Assembly: GCA_947095535.1 (NCBI GenBank)
Contig: OX352772.1
Coordinates: forward strand, 220,674,988 to 220,738,987
Length of the DNA: 64,000 bases
Direction of reading: 5' to 3'
From: Poecilobothrus nobilitatus
Lineage: Eukaryota > Arthropoda > Insecta > Diptera > Dolichopodidae
Shown: piece after piece, positions 44,705 to 55,684 of the stretch
Position numbering within the stretch: the first letter of the stretch is position 1
Layout of the letters: each line of letters starts with the position of its first letter
Program-made: the position numbers and the translations under genes
Notes under the pieces: model-generated
What the model was told of the DNA's origin: nothing
Databases searched by the model: none
The model's input: only the letters and a program-made list of their open reading frames with translations

Positions 44705-46802
44705 GTTAATCACCTATTCTCCTCCAAGTGGTGTACACGGGCAACGTTACCTGCCGTCCCCAAACTAGATGTTGTTTTTAGAGACAGATAATCGGCTTAT
44801 TATAGGTGCACACTCAAGCCAAGGTTGTGGAAGTAAACCATGCCGAGGACTGAATGGTACCAAGTGTATAAAGATGGTATCGCTAACGGACTCCTTGGGG
44901 CACCAGGCGCCACCCCATTGCAAGTAGCCTTGTATGTACGGGAGCTCTGCTTGTTAAAGAAAGGGATCCAGAAGACAAGAAGAAATATAGCGAGATTGTG
45001 CGACTGTTGGATCACACAATTCCGAAAAAGATTCATCTAAGAGGAACAGGTCACAGGATGGGACCAGTCCTGGCGCAGAAAAAACTGAGGTGCCTAGGAT
45101 GAATCTACATAGGAATTCGAAAACTGTAGCACATAAAAATTACAATGATATTGTAAAAGACAGTTTATGTGTTGCAGTTGTAAAGTTGTTCAAGGATCAA
45201 GCTTGAGGCGAAACTTTCCGAGATCGTCAATTAGTTCATCCTAGGAGGTGTAGGAGGACAACTCCCTTGCTTTGATTCATCCGACGTAGTCAGGGGCTAC
45301 AGGGTAATCAGATATGAGAATCAGTTCTCCTGGATTTCTTTGGTAAAAGCATTGCTAAGATTGGCAATGTTTGGGAGGAAGCCAAAATTGGAATAATCCC
45401 AGCTAGCGAAAACCCTAGAAAACCTAGAGCCCGTATCCGGTTGCCTAGGATGGAGATAAGCGAGGAAAAGCTCCTCGAGTGTGTCCGCTTGCATAATGTG
45501 ACGGTTCCAATGGGGAAGTGGTCGGTGATAACGAAGGAGAAATCGTCAGATGAACTGCTGAAAAACATTATATCGTTTTTCCTTCTTATCAGTGAGGAAA
45601 GTCTGGGTCCTCTGGAAAAGCTGGGAAACAAGCTGAGGTTTGGTATTCGGCATACCAAATTAAAAATATTCAAGCCAGGCAGTCCAGACATAGACGACCT
45701 GGACGAAGCAAGCGGTCTGCTGGGAGACTTTGCAATAGACAAGGAGTCTACAGCAGTTCGTTGTGAAGTAAGCAATGCGGGTGGTGCAGATTAACCTAAG
45801 GTACTCGAAGTGCGCCTAGGATAATCTGCTAGTTCTGCTAGGGGAGGAGGACTTAGATATAGCCCTCATTCAAGAGCCTTGGGCTAACGCCTCTAAGATC
45901 AGAGGGTTAAACACCTGTGATTATAATCTATACTACAAGAATGTAGATTTAGAAATAGGTAAGCCAAGAACTTCTATTCTAGTTAAAAAACATATAAGTG
46001 CACATCTCTGTTCCAATTTTAGTTATGAAGACTTGACAGTTGTAAAACTAGAGATGCGGAACAATGTGAGCATGTATATAAGTTCCGTGTACATGCCACA
46101 TGACGAACCTGCTCCACCGTCTCGGTTCCAGCAGTTGGTAGTTGCCACAGGTGGTAAATTTATCGCGGGCTGTGATTCTAATGCACGGCGTACCCTATGG
46201 GGTAGCTCGGAAAAGAAATAAACGAGGTGAGTCATTATTTGATTTTATTTTAAATAGCAACCTAAATATATGCAATAGGGACAGTAACCCCACTTTCATA
46301 TTTCCAAGCTCGGATAGTTTTCCAGGTTGGGCAGATGTGTTAGATATTACATGTATTAGTAATGACGAAACCCTAAATATAGAGAAATGGAGAGTATCCG
46401 ACAAAAGGTCTTTTTCGGACCACAATTGGATTCTCTTCAATATCAGTATTAAGCCTGAAAATCCCAAACCCTATAGAAACCCCAAGGCTACCGACTGGAG
46501 GAAATTCAGAAAAGTAGCTAGAAAAAAACTTTTGGTAATAGCTAAGTCAGATATCGCAACTGAAAACGAGTTAGAAAAGAGAACTGACATGTTTACAAGG
46601 GCCATGGAGGTCTCATTTAAAGTGGCATGTCCTATTAAGCATAGCAAAAAGACATACCCGGTCTGGTGGAATGAGAACTTAAGTAACCTAAGAAAGGAGA
46701 CTAGGGACGCCTACAATATCTGCTACAGAATAAATGTGCAACTCTATAAGGACCAACTTAGGGAATATAAGAGAGCAATCCGACTGGTTAAAAACCAATC
46801 AT
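44705..46802 (+). pseudogene. LOA-like LINE copy C: 5'UTR, ORF1, ORF2 endonuclease, truncated by the duplication joint
   Basis: The 5'UTR starts about 44705. About 0.3 kb of the ORF1 N-terminus is deleted near 44950. The ORF1 C-terminal domain is open at 45441-45794 (MEISEEKLLECVRLHN...DDLDEASGLLGDFA). ORF2 starts at ATG 45775, overlapping the ORF1 stop by 20 nt. Its endonuclease reads ALIQEPWANASKIRG, then SSVYMPHDEPAPPSRF and GCDSNARRTLWGSS. After one frame change (near 46215) it continues as GESLFDFILNSNLNICNR...RSFSDHNWI in a 226-codon frame (46142-46822). The sequence is cut at 46802, so RT is absent. This copy keeps the PWAN codon that is a stop in copy D. Confidence 0.8.
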
Positions 46803-47338
46803 GCAACATTTTTTGTACTTAAATGTTTTAATTCATTTTTTTCTTCCTCACCTTCATACATCTGCAATTCACCACAAAAAAACTGCATTTACTTTAATGC
46901 AGCTATGTTCTTCTGTTGTTTCAGTAAAATTCTCAATTTATCTCGTATTACACTTTTACATTCTTGAAAGAACATTTTCGGTTCAGAGTAATATACGTTA
47001 GTAATTACTCCTGATCGAATTCTGTTTTTAAAAGCTGTATGTGGTAGATCTTTCCACACCAAACGTTGACATGATGATGACGATGATGCTTCAGATTTAC
47101 GACCGCTTCTAAGAGACTTGAAACCATTCATCATTCGAGCAAACGATTTCAGTTTGCTCAATGCTAAAGTTAAATGAAATTATGTCGCTGTTTTCTGGGC
47201 AGATGATAAGATTTTATCTAAATTTTTAATATCTGCTTCACAATTTTTAATGTTTTGCTCCACTTCGTTACACTGACTTATCATCTTGAATAAGATTTCT
47301 TGATGTTTTCTTACGAGATTCTGAGCAAAGCTTTCCAT
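46803..47338 (-). pseudogene. polB: Duplicated PolB N-terminal piece and leader peptide
   Basis: The 90-codon frame 46889-47161 is identical in protein sequence to 42741-43013, and the 52-codon leader (47180-47338) is likewise repeated. The rest of PolB is absent, replaced by LINE sequence at 46802. Confidence 0.85.
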
Positions 47339-47655
47339 AGTTACTTGTTATGATCAATAATTTTTATCAGAAAGTATAAGATATTTAATATTTGAGTCGT
47401 TGCGGCTTACTATTTATTATATGACCCTATAATTATGTATTTATTAAGAAAATAAATTATTGAAAGCACATTCTATTAAAACAACATACTATTTAATAAC
47501 AAACGGCTGTCTGTTCATAAATTTCACCCCATTTATATTATACACATAACTAACTTGAAGTAATAATAATTTCAAGTTTAACCACCTAATGCACATTAAT
47601 GTTCAATAAAATGAATATTACTTTAAATGAAATGAATGAACAAAAATAATATAAG

Positions 47656-48717
47656 AGTTTATTTACACATAATAAAAACGCCGGCTTAATAACACGTTAA
47701 CAAACATCAAAGGAATTTTTTCAAGCTTCATAATTGCAATAATACAAATTCCAAGGTTAACCACTTAATGCAAATTATTATAAATAAATTCTCATATAAC
47801 TTTAACATTCCATACCCTAAAAAAAGAATTTAAATAGCTTGAAATAATCAACAGCATTTAATTAACATTTTTTTTATTTTTATCGCAAAACCATAAACAT
47901 TCACTACATACTATAGGACATTTTTTATAATTTCATAAAACTACATCTTTCCAATATAATATGTATAGCCTATTCACAATTTAGAATAGTTGATACATGC
48001 TTCCAATTACTTCAGCGGCGTCCGATTGGGTGCTTGCTATGGCCAAATGGTCCCTTCTATATCATACTACCAAAGCACTAATTCCACCAAATTTTTTTTT
48101 GATATTCAAACTTTCCATTTTAAGATCCTAAATCTCCGAACTTGACCCCTTATGATCTTATTCCAATTCTCCAACCTGCCGAATTCCCAATTTTTCCTTT
48201 TCCAAATCTCTAAGCTTGCTGAAGCTTCTACGCTTATAACATCGTACTAAAATCTTAAACCGTCTGCCCTTAAAACTTTTTATACCCACTTAATTATTTA
48301 ATTTTTAAATTTCATAACACATATTTCCACACTCTAATCCTAAATTCAAATCCATAATACCCTTCATTCAATCATGAACATAATGTATATTTGCGTATAA
48401 TAACTTGTTTTTATTCTAATTATGACATTTATTCTGCATTAACTAGTTAACCTTGAAAAATTTTATATGAGTTTATATTACACTTAATAACAACGCCGGC
48501 TTAATAATTGACATCAAAAGCTTTTTAATTGAATTTTTCCAAACTTCATAATTGCAATAATACTATTTTCAAGGTTAACCACTTAATGTAAATTATTGTA
48601 AGTAAATTCACACATTACTTTAATATTCCAATAACGTCACTTCCTGTAGTCAACCATATCCATACTACATGGGCATGACGTCATTTCCTGGAGGCAAATT
48701 GGTATAGCTATACTACT
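47656..48717 (-). repeat. Duplicated Polinton right TIR with extra segment
   Basis: Homologous to 43508-44459 and ending TACTACT at 48717. At 47656-47830 it carries about 170 bp (with 'aacgccggcttaataac' and 'aaggttaaccacttaatgc') absent from unit 1 at this position; this segment resembles the TIR's own outer part near 48473-48640. The stretch 47840-48070 differs from unit 1 by roughly 10%, while 48290-48500 differs by only about 1-2%. Confidence 0.8.
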
Positions 48718-48723
48718 TACGTA
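48718..48723. other. Polinton right target-site duplication, TACGTA
   Basis: Directly follows the duplicated TIR end and matches the left TATGTA (30257-30262) in five of six bases. It is followed by the same flank as unit 1. Confidence 0.65.
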
Positions 48724-49279
48724 TCTAAATGCCAGATTCTGAATTAGTAGGGTTGGATTAAAAATCAGGGACGGTTTTCGCTTTTTACAGAATGTGTATG
48801 TTTTGTAACCTACCATGAGACATACTTATGATAATTAGAATCCCGCGTATGCATAGATATATAAATATATATATTCGGAAAAGTACATATACATACTTAC
48901 ATAAAACATATTTTCACACTGTAATCCTAAATTCAAATCCAGCAGGGTACAGTTAATCACCTATACTCCTCCAAGCAGTGTACCCGGGCAACGTTACCTG
49001 CCCTCCTCAAACTAGATGTTGTTTTTGGAGACATATAATCGGCTTATTATAGCTGTACACTCAAGCCAAAGTGTGAAAGTAAGCCATGCCGAGGGCTGAA
49101 TGGTACCAAGTGTATAAAGATGGTATCGCTAACAGTCTCCTTGCGGCACCAGGCGCCACCCCATTGTAAGAAGCCTTGCATATGTACGGGAGCTCTGCAT
49201 ATATCGACCCTTCTTTCTCGCCAAACTCGTGGGAACAAAAATTAAAAAAAAAATTTAAAAAAAACCAACATCAACTCAT

Positions 49280-50375
49280 CTTCTGAAGATGAGTTACTTG
49301 TCTCCAGTCAAGCAAAAGTTTTAGTACCTGTTGGTGGATGAAGCACCTGTCATAGTACTCCAAAGCCATCAACTTCAAATAGTAGTGGAAATACCAGTCA
49401 TATTTCCACCACTAAAAAGAAGTCTAGTAGAAGCTCTGGATCGGCTTTGAAGAAACAGTACCAGAAAGCCAAGTTCATATTAGGAAAAATAGCCAAGAAC
49501 GAAGCCAAAAGTCTTGTTAACGAAAGCGATCCAGAAGACAAGAAGAAATATAGCGAGATTGTGCGACTGTATGAATCGCACAATTCCGAAAAAGATTCAT
49601 CTAAAAGAAATAGGTCACAGGATGGGACCAGTCCTGCAGCAGAAATACTAAGGTGCCTAGGATGAATCTACATAGCAGTTCGAAAACTGTAGCACATAAA
49701 AATTAAAATGATATTGTAAAAGACAGTTTATGTGTTGCAGTTGTAAACGAGAGAGCCAGTGACTGGAAAGTTTTCAATTATCTGTGGATCAAGCTTGAGG
49801 CGAAACTTTCCGAGATCGTCAATGAGTTCTTCCTAGCAGGTGCAAGAGGAGAACTCCCTTGCTTTGATTCATCCGTCGTATTCAGGTGCTACAGGGTAAT
49901 CAGTTGCGAGGATCAGTTCTAATTGGATTTCTTTGGTAAAAGCATTGCTAAGATTGGCAATGCTTGGGAGGAAGCCAAAATTGGAATAATCCCAGCTAGC
50001 GAAATCCCTAGGAGACCTAGAGCCCGTATCTGGTCGCCTAGGATGGAGATAAGCGAGGAAAAGCTCCTCGAGTGTCTCCGCTTGCATAACCCAACGGTTC
50101 CAATGGGGAACTGGTCGGTGATAACGATGGAGAAATCGTCAGATGAACTGCTGAAAAACAGTATATCGTTTCTCCTTCTTATCAGTGAGGAAAGTCTGGG
50201 TCCTCTGAAAAAGCTGGGAAACAAGCTACGGCATACCAAACTAAAAATATTCAAGCCAGGCAGTCCAGACATAGACGACCTGGACGAAGCAAGCGGTCTG
50301 CTGGGAGACTTTGCAATAGAGAAGGAGGCTACAGCAGCTCGTTGTGAAGTAAGGAATGCAGGTGGTGCAGATTAA
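49280..50375 (+). pseudogene. LINE copy D ORF1
   Basis: The N-terminal Ser-rich part (from about 49280) has one stop. A 72-codon frame (49447-49665) then carries KKQYQKAKFILGKIAKNEA and the SEIVRLYESHNSEKD helix. After further breaks, the C-terminal frame (49923-50375, 150 codons) holds ARIWSPRMEISEEKLLECLR, PTVPMGNWSVI and LFDFA-type acidic end (DDLDEASGLLGDFAIEKE). ORF1 proteins of this class bind element RNA. Its stop (TAA 50373-50375) lies 17 nt past the ORF2 ATG. Confidence 0.7.
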
Positions 50376-53147
50376 CCTAAGGTACTCGAAGTGCGCCTCG
50401 GATAATCTGCTAGTTCTGCTAGGGGAGGAGGACTTAGATATAGCCCTCATTCAAGAGCCTTAGGTTAACGCCTCTAAGATCAGAGGGTTAAACACCTGTG
50501 ATTATAATCTATACTACAAGAATGTAGATTTAGAAATAGGTAAGCCAAGAACTTCTATTCTAGTTAAAAAACATATAAGTGCACATCTCTGTTCCAATTT
50601 TAGTTATGAAAATTTGACAGTTTTCAAACTGGAGATGCGGAACAATGTGAGCATGTATATAAGTTCCGTGTACATGCCACATGACGAACCTGCTCCACCG
50701 TCTCGGTTCCAGCAGTTGGTAGTTGCCACAGGTGGTAAATTTATCACGGGCTGTGATTCTAATGCACGGCGTACCCTATGGGGTAGCTCGGCAAAGAAAT
50801 AAACGAGGTGAGTCATTATTTGATTTTATTTTAAATAGCAACCTAAATATATGCAATAGGGGTAGTAACCCCACTTTCATATTTCCAAGCTCGGATAGTT
50901 TTCCAGGTTGGGTAGATATATTAAATATACATGTATTAGTAATGACGAAACCCTAAGTAAAGAGAAATGGAGAGTATCCGAGAAAAGGTCTTTTTCGGAC
51001 CACAATTGGATCAATATCAATATTGAGCCTGAAAATCCCAAACCCTACAGAAACCCCAGGGTTACCGACTGGAAGAAATTCAGAAAAGTAGCTAGAAAAA
51101 AACTTTTGATAATAGCTAACTCAGATATCGCAACTGAAAACGAGTTAGAAAAGAAAACTGACATGTTTACAAGGGCCATGGAGGTCTCATTCAAAGTGCC
51201 ATGTCCTTTTAAGCGTAGCAAAAAGACATACCCGGTCTGGTGGAATGAGAACTTAAGTAACCTAAGAAAGGAAACTACGGACGCCTACAATATCTGCTAC
51301 AGAATAATTGGCAACTCTATAAGGACCGACTTAGGGAATATAAGAGAGCAATCCGACTAGCTAAAAACCAATCATGGAAGGATTATTGTGAATCAAGTGA
51401 AAGTTTTAGAGACTCAGCCACACTTAGCACAGTTTTATCTAGAGCACACTCCAATCCTTCCTTCTTGAGAACTACGGAAGGGAATTGGACTCAATCAGCC
51501 AAGGAAACTCTAGATCTTTTAGTGTCTACCTATTTTTCAGGGTACATTAAGGACGCTCATGTGATTAACCAAGCGGTTGACACTAGAGTCCGAAGTGGCC
51601 CTGACGAATGGGTTTACTCAGTTATAACGGAGGAAAAGGTAGCCTGGTAATTGATAACTTCGCTCCATACAAAGCCGCAGGTTTAGACGGTATTTTTCCA
51701 AAAATACTGCAAGAAATGAAGGGGCTTGTAGTTAATTACTAAGCTGTTCCGAAGCAGCCTCATTTTTGTTCATATTCCCCTGCAATGGAGGCGGGTGAAT
51801 GTAATATTAGTACCAAAAGCTGGTAAAAGGAGTACGAAACCGCTAAAGATTTTAGAGCGATCAGTCTATAATCCTTTTTATTGAAAACCCTCGAAAGAAC
51901 ACTCGAGGTAGAGCTTAGAAGAGTACTAGAGAGTACTCCGCTATGTAAGTACCAACATGCCTATTGTAAGGGCAATTCAACAGAGACTGCACTGAGTGAA
52001 CTAGTGCGGGACGTGAAACAATCGTTTCAGTATAAGGAATATTCATTAGCTACCTTTTTAGACATAGAAGGAGCCTGCAATAATGTACATGTAGCGACCA
52101 TACAGAATTCACTGGAAGAACTAGGCAGAAACTATGGCAGAAACTGTCCTTAGTCAGTGGATTTTTAAAAGGTTGCAATCAAGAGAGATTCAATCGGAAC
52201 TTGGTAACCATCAAATTACTAGAAGAGTAAGTCGAGGCACACCCCAAGTAGTATTATCACCACTACTGCGGCTTCTAGTAATGAATGGAATACTGAAAGA
52301 ACTTCAAGATGAGGGAATCAAAGCCATTGTATACGCAGATGATCTAGCAGTATTAGTGTCTGGAAAGTTTCTTGACATAATTAGTGTAATTATGGAAAGA
52401 GCTTTAAGAATGATTAGTAGATGGGCCAATAGATGTGGCCTCTGCGTCAATCCGGACAAAACTGAGCTAATGCTATTCACAAACAGAACAAAGATACCGG
52501 AATTCACCAAGCCTAAACAGGATGGTGTATATATGAATTTAATCCCCAATGTCAAATATCTAGGAGTGGTACTTGACACGAAACTGAAGTGGAGACTTAA
52601 TGATTGACCACAATATAAAATTTGGAAACTGACCAAATATAAAATTTGGATTGACCACCATATAAAATTTCGAAACTGAAGTGGAGACCCCGTTGACCAC
52701 CATATAAAATTTCTAGCCTGTTGTAGTGCGGTCAGACTCAGAGAAAATGGACACTGGCGCACAAAACCTTATGGACATAGCAGTATTCTAAGCTCGACAG
52801 CTTGGGATCTGTCAGATTTGACAGACTACACTATTCCAAGTTTGGAAATTTTTAAGAATTTCAAAGCAAAGATTCTATCAAGAAGAGAATGGAGACAAGG
52901 AAACCCTTTGGGTTAAGTAGACATCACACTCTTCACTGTTGGGTCAAAAATGGACTGTGGTGTCGGTGCTCGTGTCTATTCAGAGAAACTCAAAATAGAA
53001 TATACTTTCAGACTTCCCAATAAATCCAGTGTATTTCAAGCTGAATGGAAAGCATGCCAAATACTTAGGAACAATACTTCTCTGGGGGGAAGCATCGCCA
53101 TTGTCACTGATAGCCAAGAATTCAGTTCATATCAAATAAAAAAATAA
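50356..53147 (+). pseudogene. LINE copy D ORF2: APE endonuclease, reverse transcriptase, RNase H start
   Basis: ATG 50356 begins MQVVQINLRYSKCASDNLL. Endonuclease: ALIQEP followed by a stop (TAG, near 50462), SVYMPHDEPAPP, GCDSNARRTLWG, then RSFSDHNW (catalytic His). RT: TLERTLEVELRRVLE and HAYCKGNSTETAL, motif A TFLDIEGACNNV (frame 51881-52153), RRVSRGTPQ (one Gly of the GG pair lost), catalytic YADDLAVLVSG (about 52330) and KYLGVVLDTKLKWRLN. A repeated insertion follows at 52604-52715. RNase H: FTVGSKMDCGVGARVYSEKL and AIVTDSQE, truncated at 53147. It would nick target DNA and reverse-transcribe in the nucleus, but frame changes and stops make this copy inactive. Confidence 0.8.
52604..52715. 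repeat. Irregular short tandem insertion in LINE ORF2
   Basis: Four imperfect copies of 'gaccaccatataaaattt' (about 18-24 bp) interleaved with a second copy of the LINE edge 'gaaactgaagtggaga' (first at 52580, again at about 52670). It interrupts the RT-RNase H linker and looks like templated insertion during break repair. Confidence 0.75.
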
Positions 53148-53150
53148 ATA

Positions 53151-54092
53151 AAATAAAAAGTAAAGTGAACAGACTAAAACTATAAACTAAAATTATAGTA
53201 AGTGCATTTTTAAAAAGGCAAGCTTTACACTGCGTGCAGCAAGTAAGTAAGGACAAATCTTACTGAATTTGGTTGAAAAGGAGTTCGTACAGTGCAGTTA
53301 AACACAACAAGTGCGAGTTAGCAGCCGCCTATTCCGTCGATCCTAAAGACTGTGAGTGGCTCCGCAATGGGACTCCGTGTAGCCATTTTTATGTAAGTCA
53401 GTATTTATCTATTTTTATTTTTTTTTTTGGGTATAAAAATTAAAAGGTTAGAGAAAACCAATAAGAAAAAAAATATAATGAAAAGAAAATATAAAAAAAT
53501 AATAAGAAAAAGAAATATTTTTGTTTTATGAGATACTGTGACTCAAGCCTACTCATTGTTACCTAAGGAGAGGCTGCCTTAGGCACAAGTTATCCATAAA
53601 ACAAGCAAAAAAAAAGGAATTTAAATAAATATCTTTATATTAATATTTTTATAGAAATTATAGAAATTATTAAAAGGCAACTAATTTAATGAAGGTACCT
53701 AAGATAAAATTAAACTGATATCGGAAGTGAAATTTAAATTCAAAAAAAGTATCCACATCTATATGGAAAAAAGAATTTGGGTTTAACATAAAGATTTAAT
53801 TCATTTTAAAGAAAAAATTTTATGAAAAAAATAAAAAATACAAAAAAGGAGAAAATTATATTCATAAACCTACAGGAAAATTTAAAAGAAAAAAATTAAT
53901 AAAAAATATATATCGTATGAAAATTGAATGATCATTTATTTTAAATAAATTAAATTAATTAGTATTACGCAATATAGCACTATAATTTTTATGATTCATA
54001 AATCATTTTTGTTTAAAAAAAAAAAAAAAAAAAAATAAGTAAAAATTAAGAAACAATTATAAATAATTAATTTAAAGTATGCTACCCACTAG
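53151..54092. other. AT-rich leader-like stretch between LINE and env
   Basis: No ORF. 53200-53390 is less AT-rich ('gcaagtaagtaaggac', 'cgagttagcagccgcctatt') and resembles a retrotransposon 5' leader with a possible splice donor GTAAGT. 53400-54080 is A-rich. The last bases (54091-54104, GGCAAGAGGGGGAG) look like a polypurine tract but run straight into env coding sequence. Confidence 0.4.
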
Positions 54093-55166
54093 GCAAGAGG
54101 GGGAGTCATAAATTCAATATTGCTTTCGAAATCTGAAATTGAAATTGTAACAGATGTTCTAGATAAAGAAAGGCTATCATTTTCTAGCCCAGAGAAAGCT
54201 TTAGATTTCGCAAATTTAAAAAAAAATTCCAATGGCACTTGCTTGTTTTATATTATTGAAATACCGTTAACTAGTTTAGAAATATATGATAAATTATTAT
54301 TAAAACCAATAAAAATAAATAATGTTGTAAATGAAATAAATTTTTCAAAAATTTTAACTAATAATAATGTAATCTTTGGTATAAAAAATAATTATTGTAA
54401 AACTATAAATTCAATATCTATTTGTAAAAAAGATAATCTTATAAGTTTGGAGGACTTCACTTGCATAGCGAATCTTCTAAAAAGTAGAAATTCAAATTGC
54501 AGTATTACCAATAATCAACACATACCAACAATTGAGGAAATAGATGAAGGCGTAATCTTACTAAATCAGTTTAACGGCACAATATTAATAAATCGTGAGC
54601 AGCACAATCTTACTGGTACTTACGTTATCAAGTTTGATAATGCAAATATCACAATTCTGAACAGAACTTTTGTATTAAAGGAAATTACAACATCCAAGAT
54701 CTTACCAGCTATTTTACAACCAAAATCCGTGACAAACCAATTTCATGAGCATTTATCTTTGGAATTGTTAAAAGTAATTCATATAAATAATACTAAGCAT
54801 ATAAGTAAGTTACAAAAAGAAAAATACATCGATAATTTCATCAATTATAGCATGTCAACAATCACGATAGTGTTATTCTTAGGAGTAGTCTGTACTTTAC
54901 TCCTTAAAAAAAAGGGCAAAATTATAATTAATAACGATCACTCGAATCCTATTGCAATTGAAAATTTAGAAATAAACAGAAAAAATAATGATGATGTGAA
55001 ACCTGAGAATTCACCACCAGAACCAGTTACTAGATCCAAACCTGAAGTTCGAAGGAAGAAATTTTACGATACACCGTTTTTTCAATTAATTCATCAAATG
55101 TGGACATTTGAATTTGAAGAGAGAAGAGTTACCGATTTAGCACCAATCTCCAACACTACTGTTTAA
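54093..55166 (+). CDS. env: Errantivirus-type env, C-terminal frame, intact, without pol
   Basis: Open from 54093 (after TAG 54090-54092) to the stop at 55164-55166, 357 sense codons, with no ATG near the start; the first convenient start would be TTG 54120. It matches the membrane-proximal half of 17.6/tom-type Env: LLSKSEIEIV opening, the FANLKKNSNG region, NQHIPTIEEIDEGVILLNQF, an LTGTYVIKF strand, a coiled segment and a membrane helix (MSTITIVLFLGVVCTLLL). A long cytoplasmic tail of about 85 residues with a proline-rich part (ENSPPEPVTRS) follows. The N-terminal half, cleavage site and fusion peptide are missing. No gag, pol or LTR belonging to it was found nearby. A fragment spared by chance, or a captured env, are both possible. 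Confidence 0.7.
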   Translation, partial: ARGGVINSILLSKSEIEIVTDVLDKERLSFSSPEKALDFANLKKNSNGTCLFYIIEIPLTSLEIYDKLLLKPIKINNVVNEINFSKILTNNNVIFGIKNNYCKTINSISICKKDNLISLEDFTCIANLLKSRNSNCSITNNQHIPTIEEIDEGVILLNQFNGTILINREQHNLTGTYVIKFDNANITILNRTFVLKEITTSKILPAILQPKSVTNQFHEHLSLELLKVIHINNTKHISKLQKEKYIDNFINYSMSTITIVLFLGVVCTLLLKKKGKIIINNDHSNPIAIENLEINRKNNDDVKPENSPPEPVTRSKPEVRRKKFYDTPFFQLIHQMWTFEFEERRVTDLAPISNTTV

Positions 55167-55684
55167 ATTAACTCCAAATTATGCTTATTTTCCTTATTCA
55201 TTCATTCAACTTTGTACTACTTTCGATTTCATTCAACTTTGTTATTATTATCAACATAAATCATTCAACTTTGTATTATTAACGATTTTAGGAAATACTA
55301 AAATTTTAACCAGATTGCAGTTTTTATCTTTGTATTAAAATAAACAACGAATCAACAAAATATGCGATTGATATGTTCCGAACTTAAAAAGATTATCGAT
55401 AAAATTCATTCTATTATTGATTTCCAATGTAATAAATAAGTATTGAAGTTTGGTGATCCTTTGTACTTGAATAGTTATGATTATATGGGATGGCATAGGG
55501 ATGGAACAAATACGGATAACGGGGAGTTAAAGAGTAAACTTGAGAAGAATCTGTTGAGATTCTTCTTAAATTTGGGTATATTGTAAATACCAAAACCGCC
55601 AACCTTTAGGAATACAGTGGATGGTAATAAATTTCACATTTTTGCATTTCTAACGACAAATGAATTGCTATAACCAGTAGAGTA
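55167..55684. other. Env 3' region with short tandem repeats
   Basis: Three imperfect repeats of 'tcattcaactttgta' with variable spacers (about 55198-55290), then AT-rich sequence. No gene. Confidence 0.5.

Larger units (their letters stand above)
42655..46802. repeat. Tandem duplication, unit 1
   Basis: Contains the PolB 5' part, right TIR, flank and LINE copy C. The same order recurs in unit 2 (46803-51376). The junction at 46802/46803 joins LINE ORF2 (AACCAATCATG) to the inside of PolB (CAACATTTTTTG) with only a T/G of shared sequence. PolB parts of the units are offset by exactly 4148 bp and nearly identical. Confidence 0.9.
46803..51376. repeat. Tandem duplication, unit 2
   Basis: Second copy of PolB 5' part (46803-47161), leader peptide (47180-47338), right TIR (to 48717), flank and LINE copy D up to AACCAATCATG (51376), after which the LINE continues without a break. 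Thus unit 2 retains the original right border. It is about 0.4 kb longer than unit 1 because unit 1 lost part of LINE ORF1 and the units differ around 47656-47830. Confidence 0.9.
48953..53150 (+). mobile_element. LOA-like LINE copy D, most complete copy
   Basis: 5'UTR from about 48953, ORF1 about 49280-50375, ORF2 50356 to about 53147 with endonuclease, RT and the start of RNase H, then an A-rich run. EN plus RT plus RNase H and no ORF1 zinc knuckle suggest the LOA/R1 side of the LINE tree (clade is inference). It lies next to the Polinton in the duplicated segment. Confidence 0.8.

Noticed and set aside
54091..54110. GGCAAGAGGGGGAGTCATAA read as polypurine tract plus LTR start
   Set aside because: The sequence after it is env coding sequence in frame with the family, and no LTR follows; kept only as a note.
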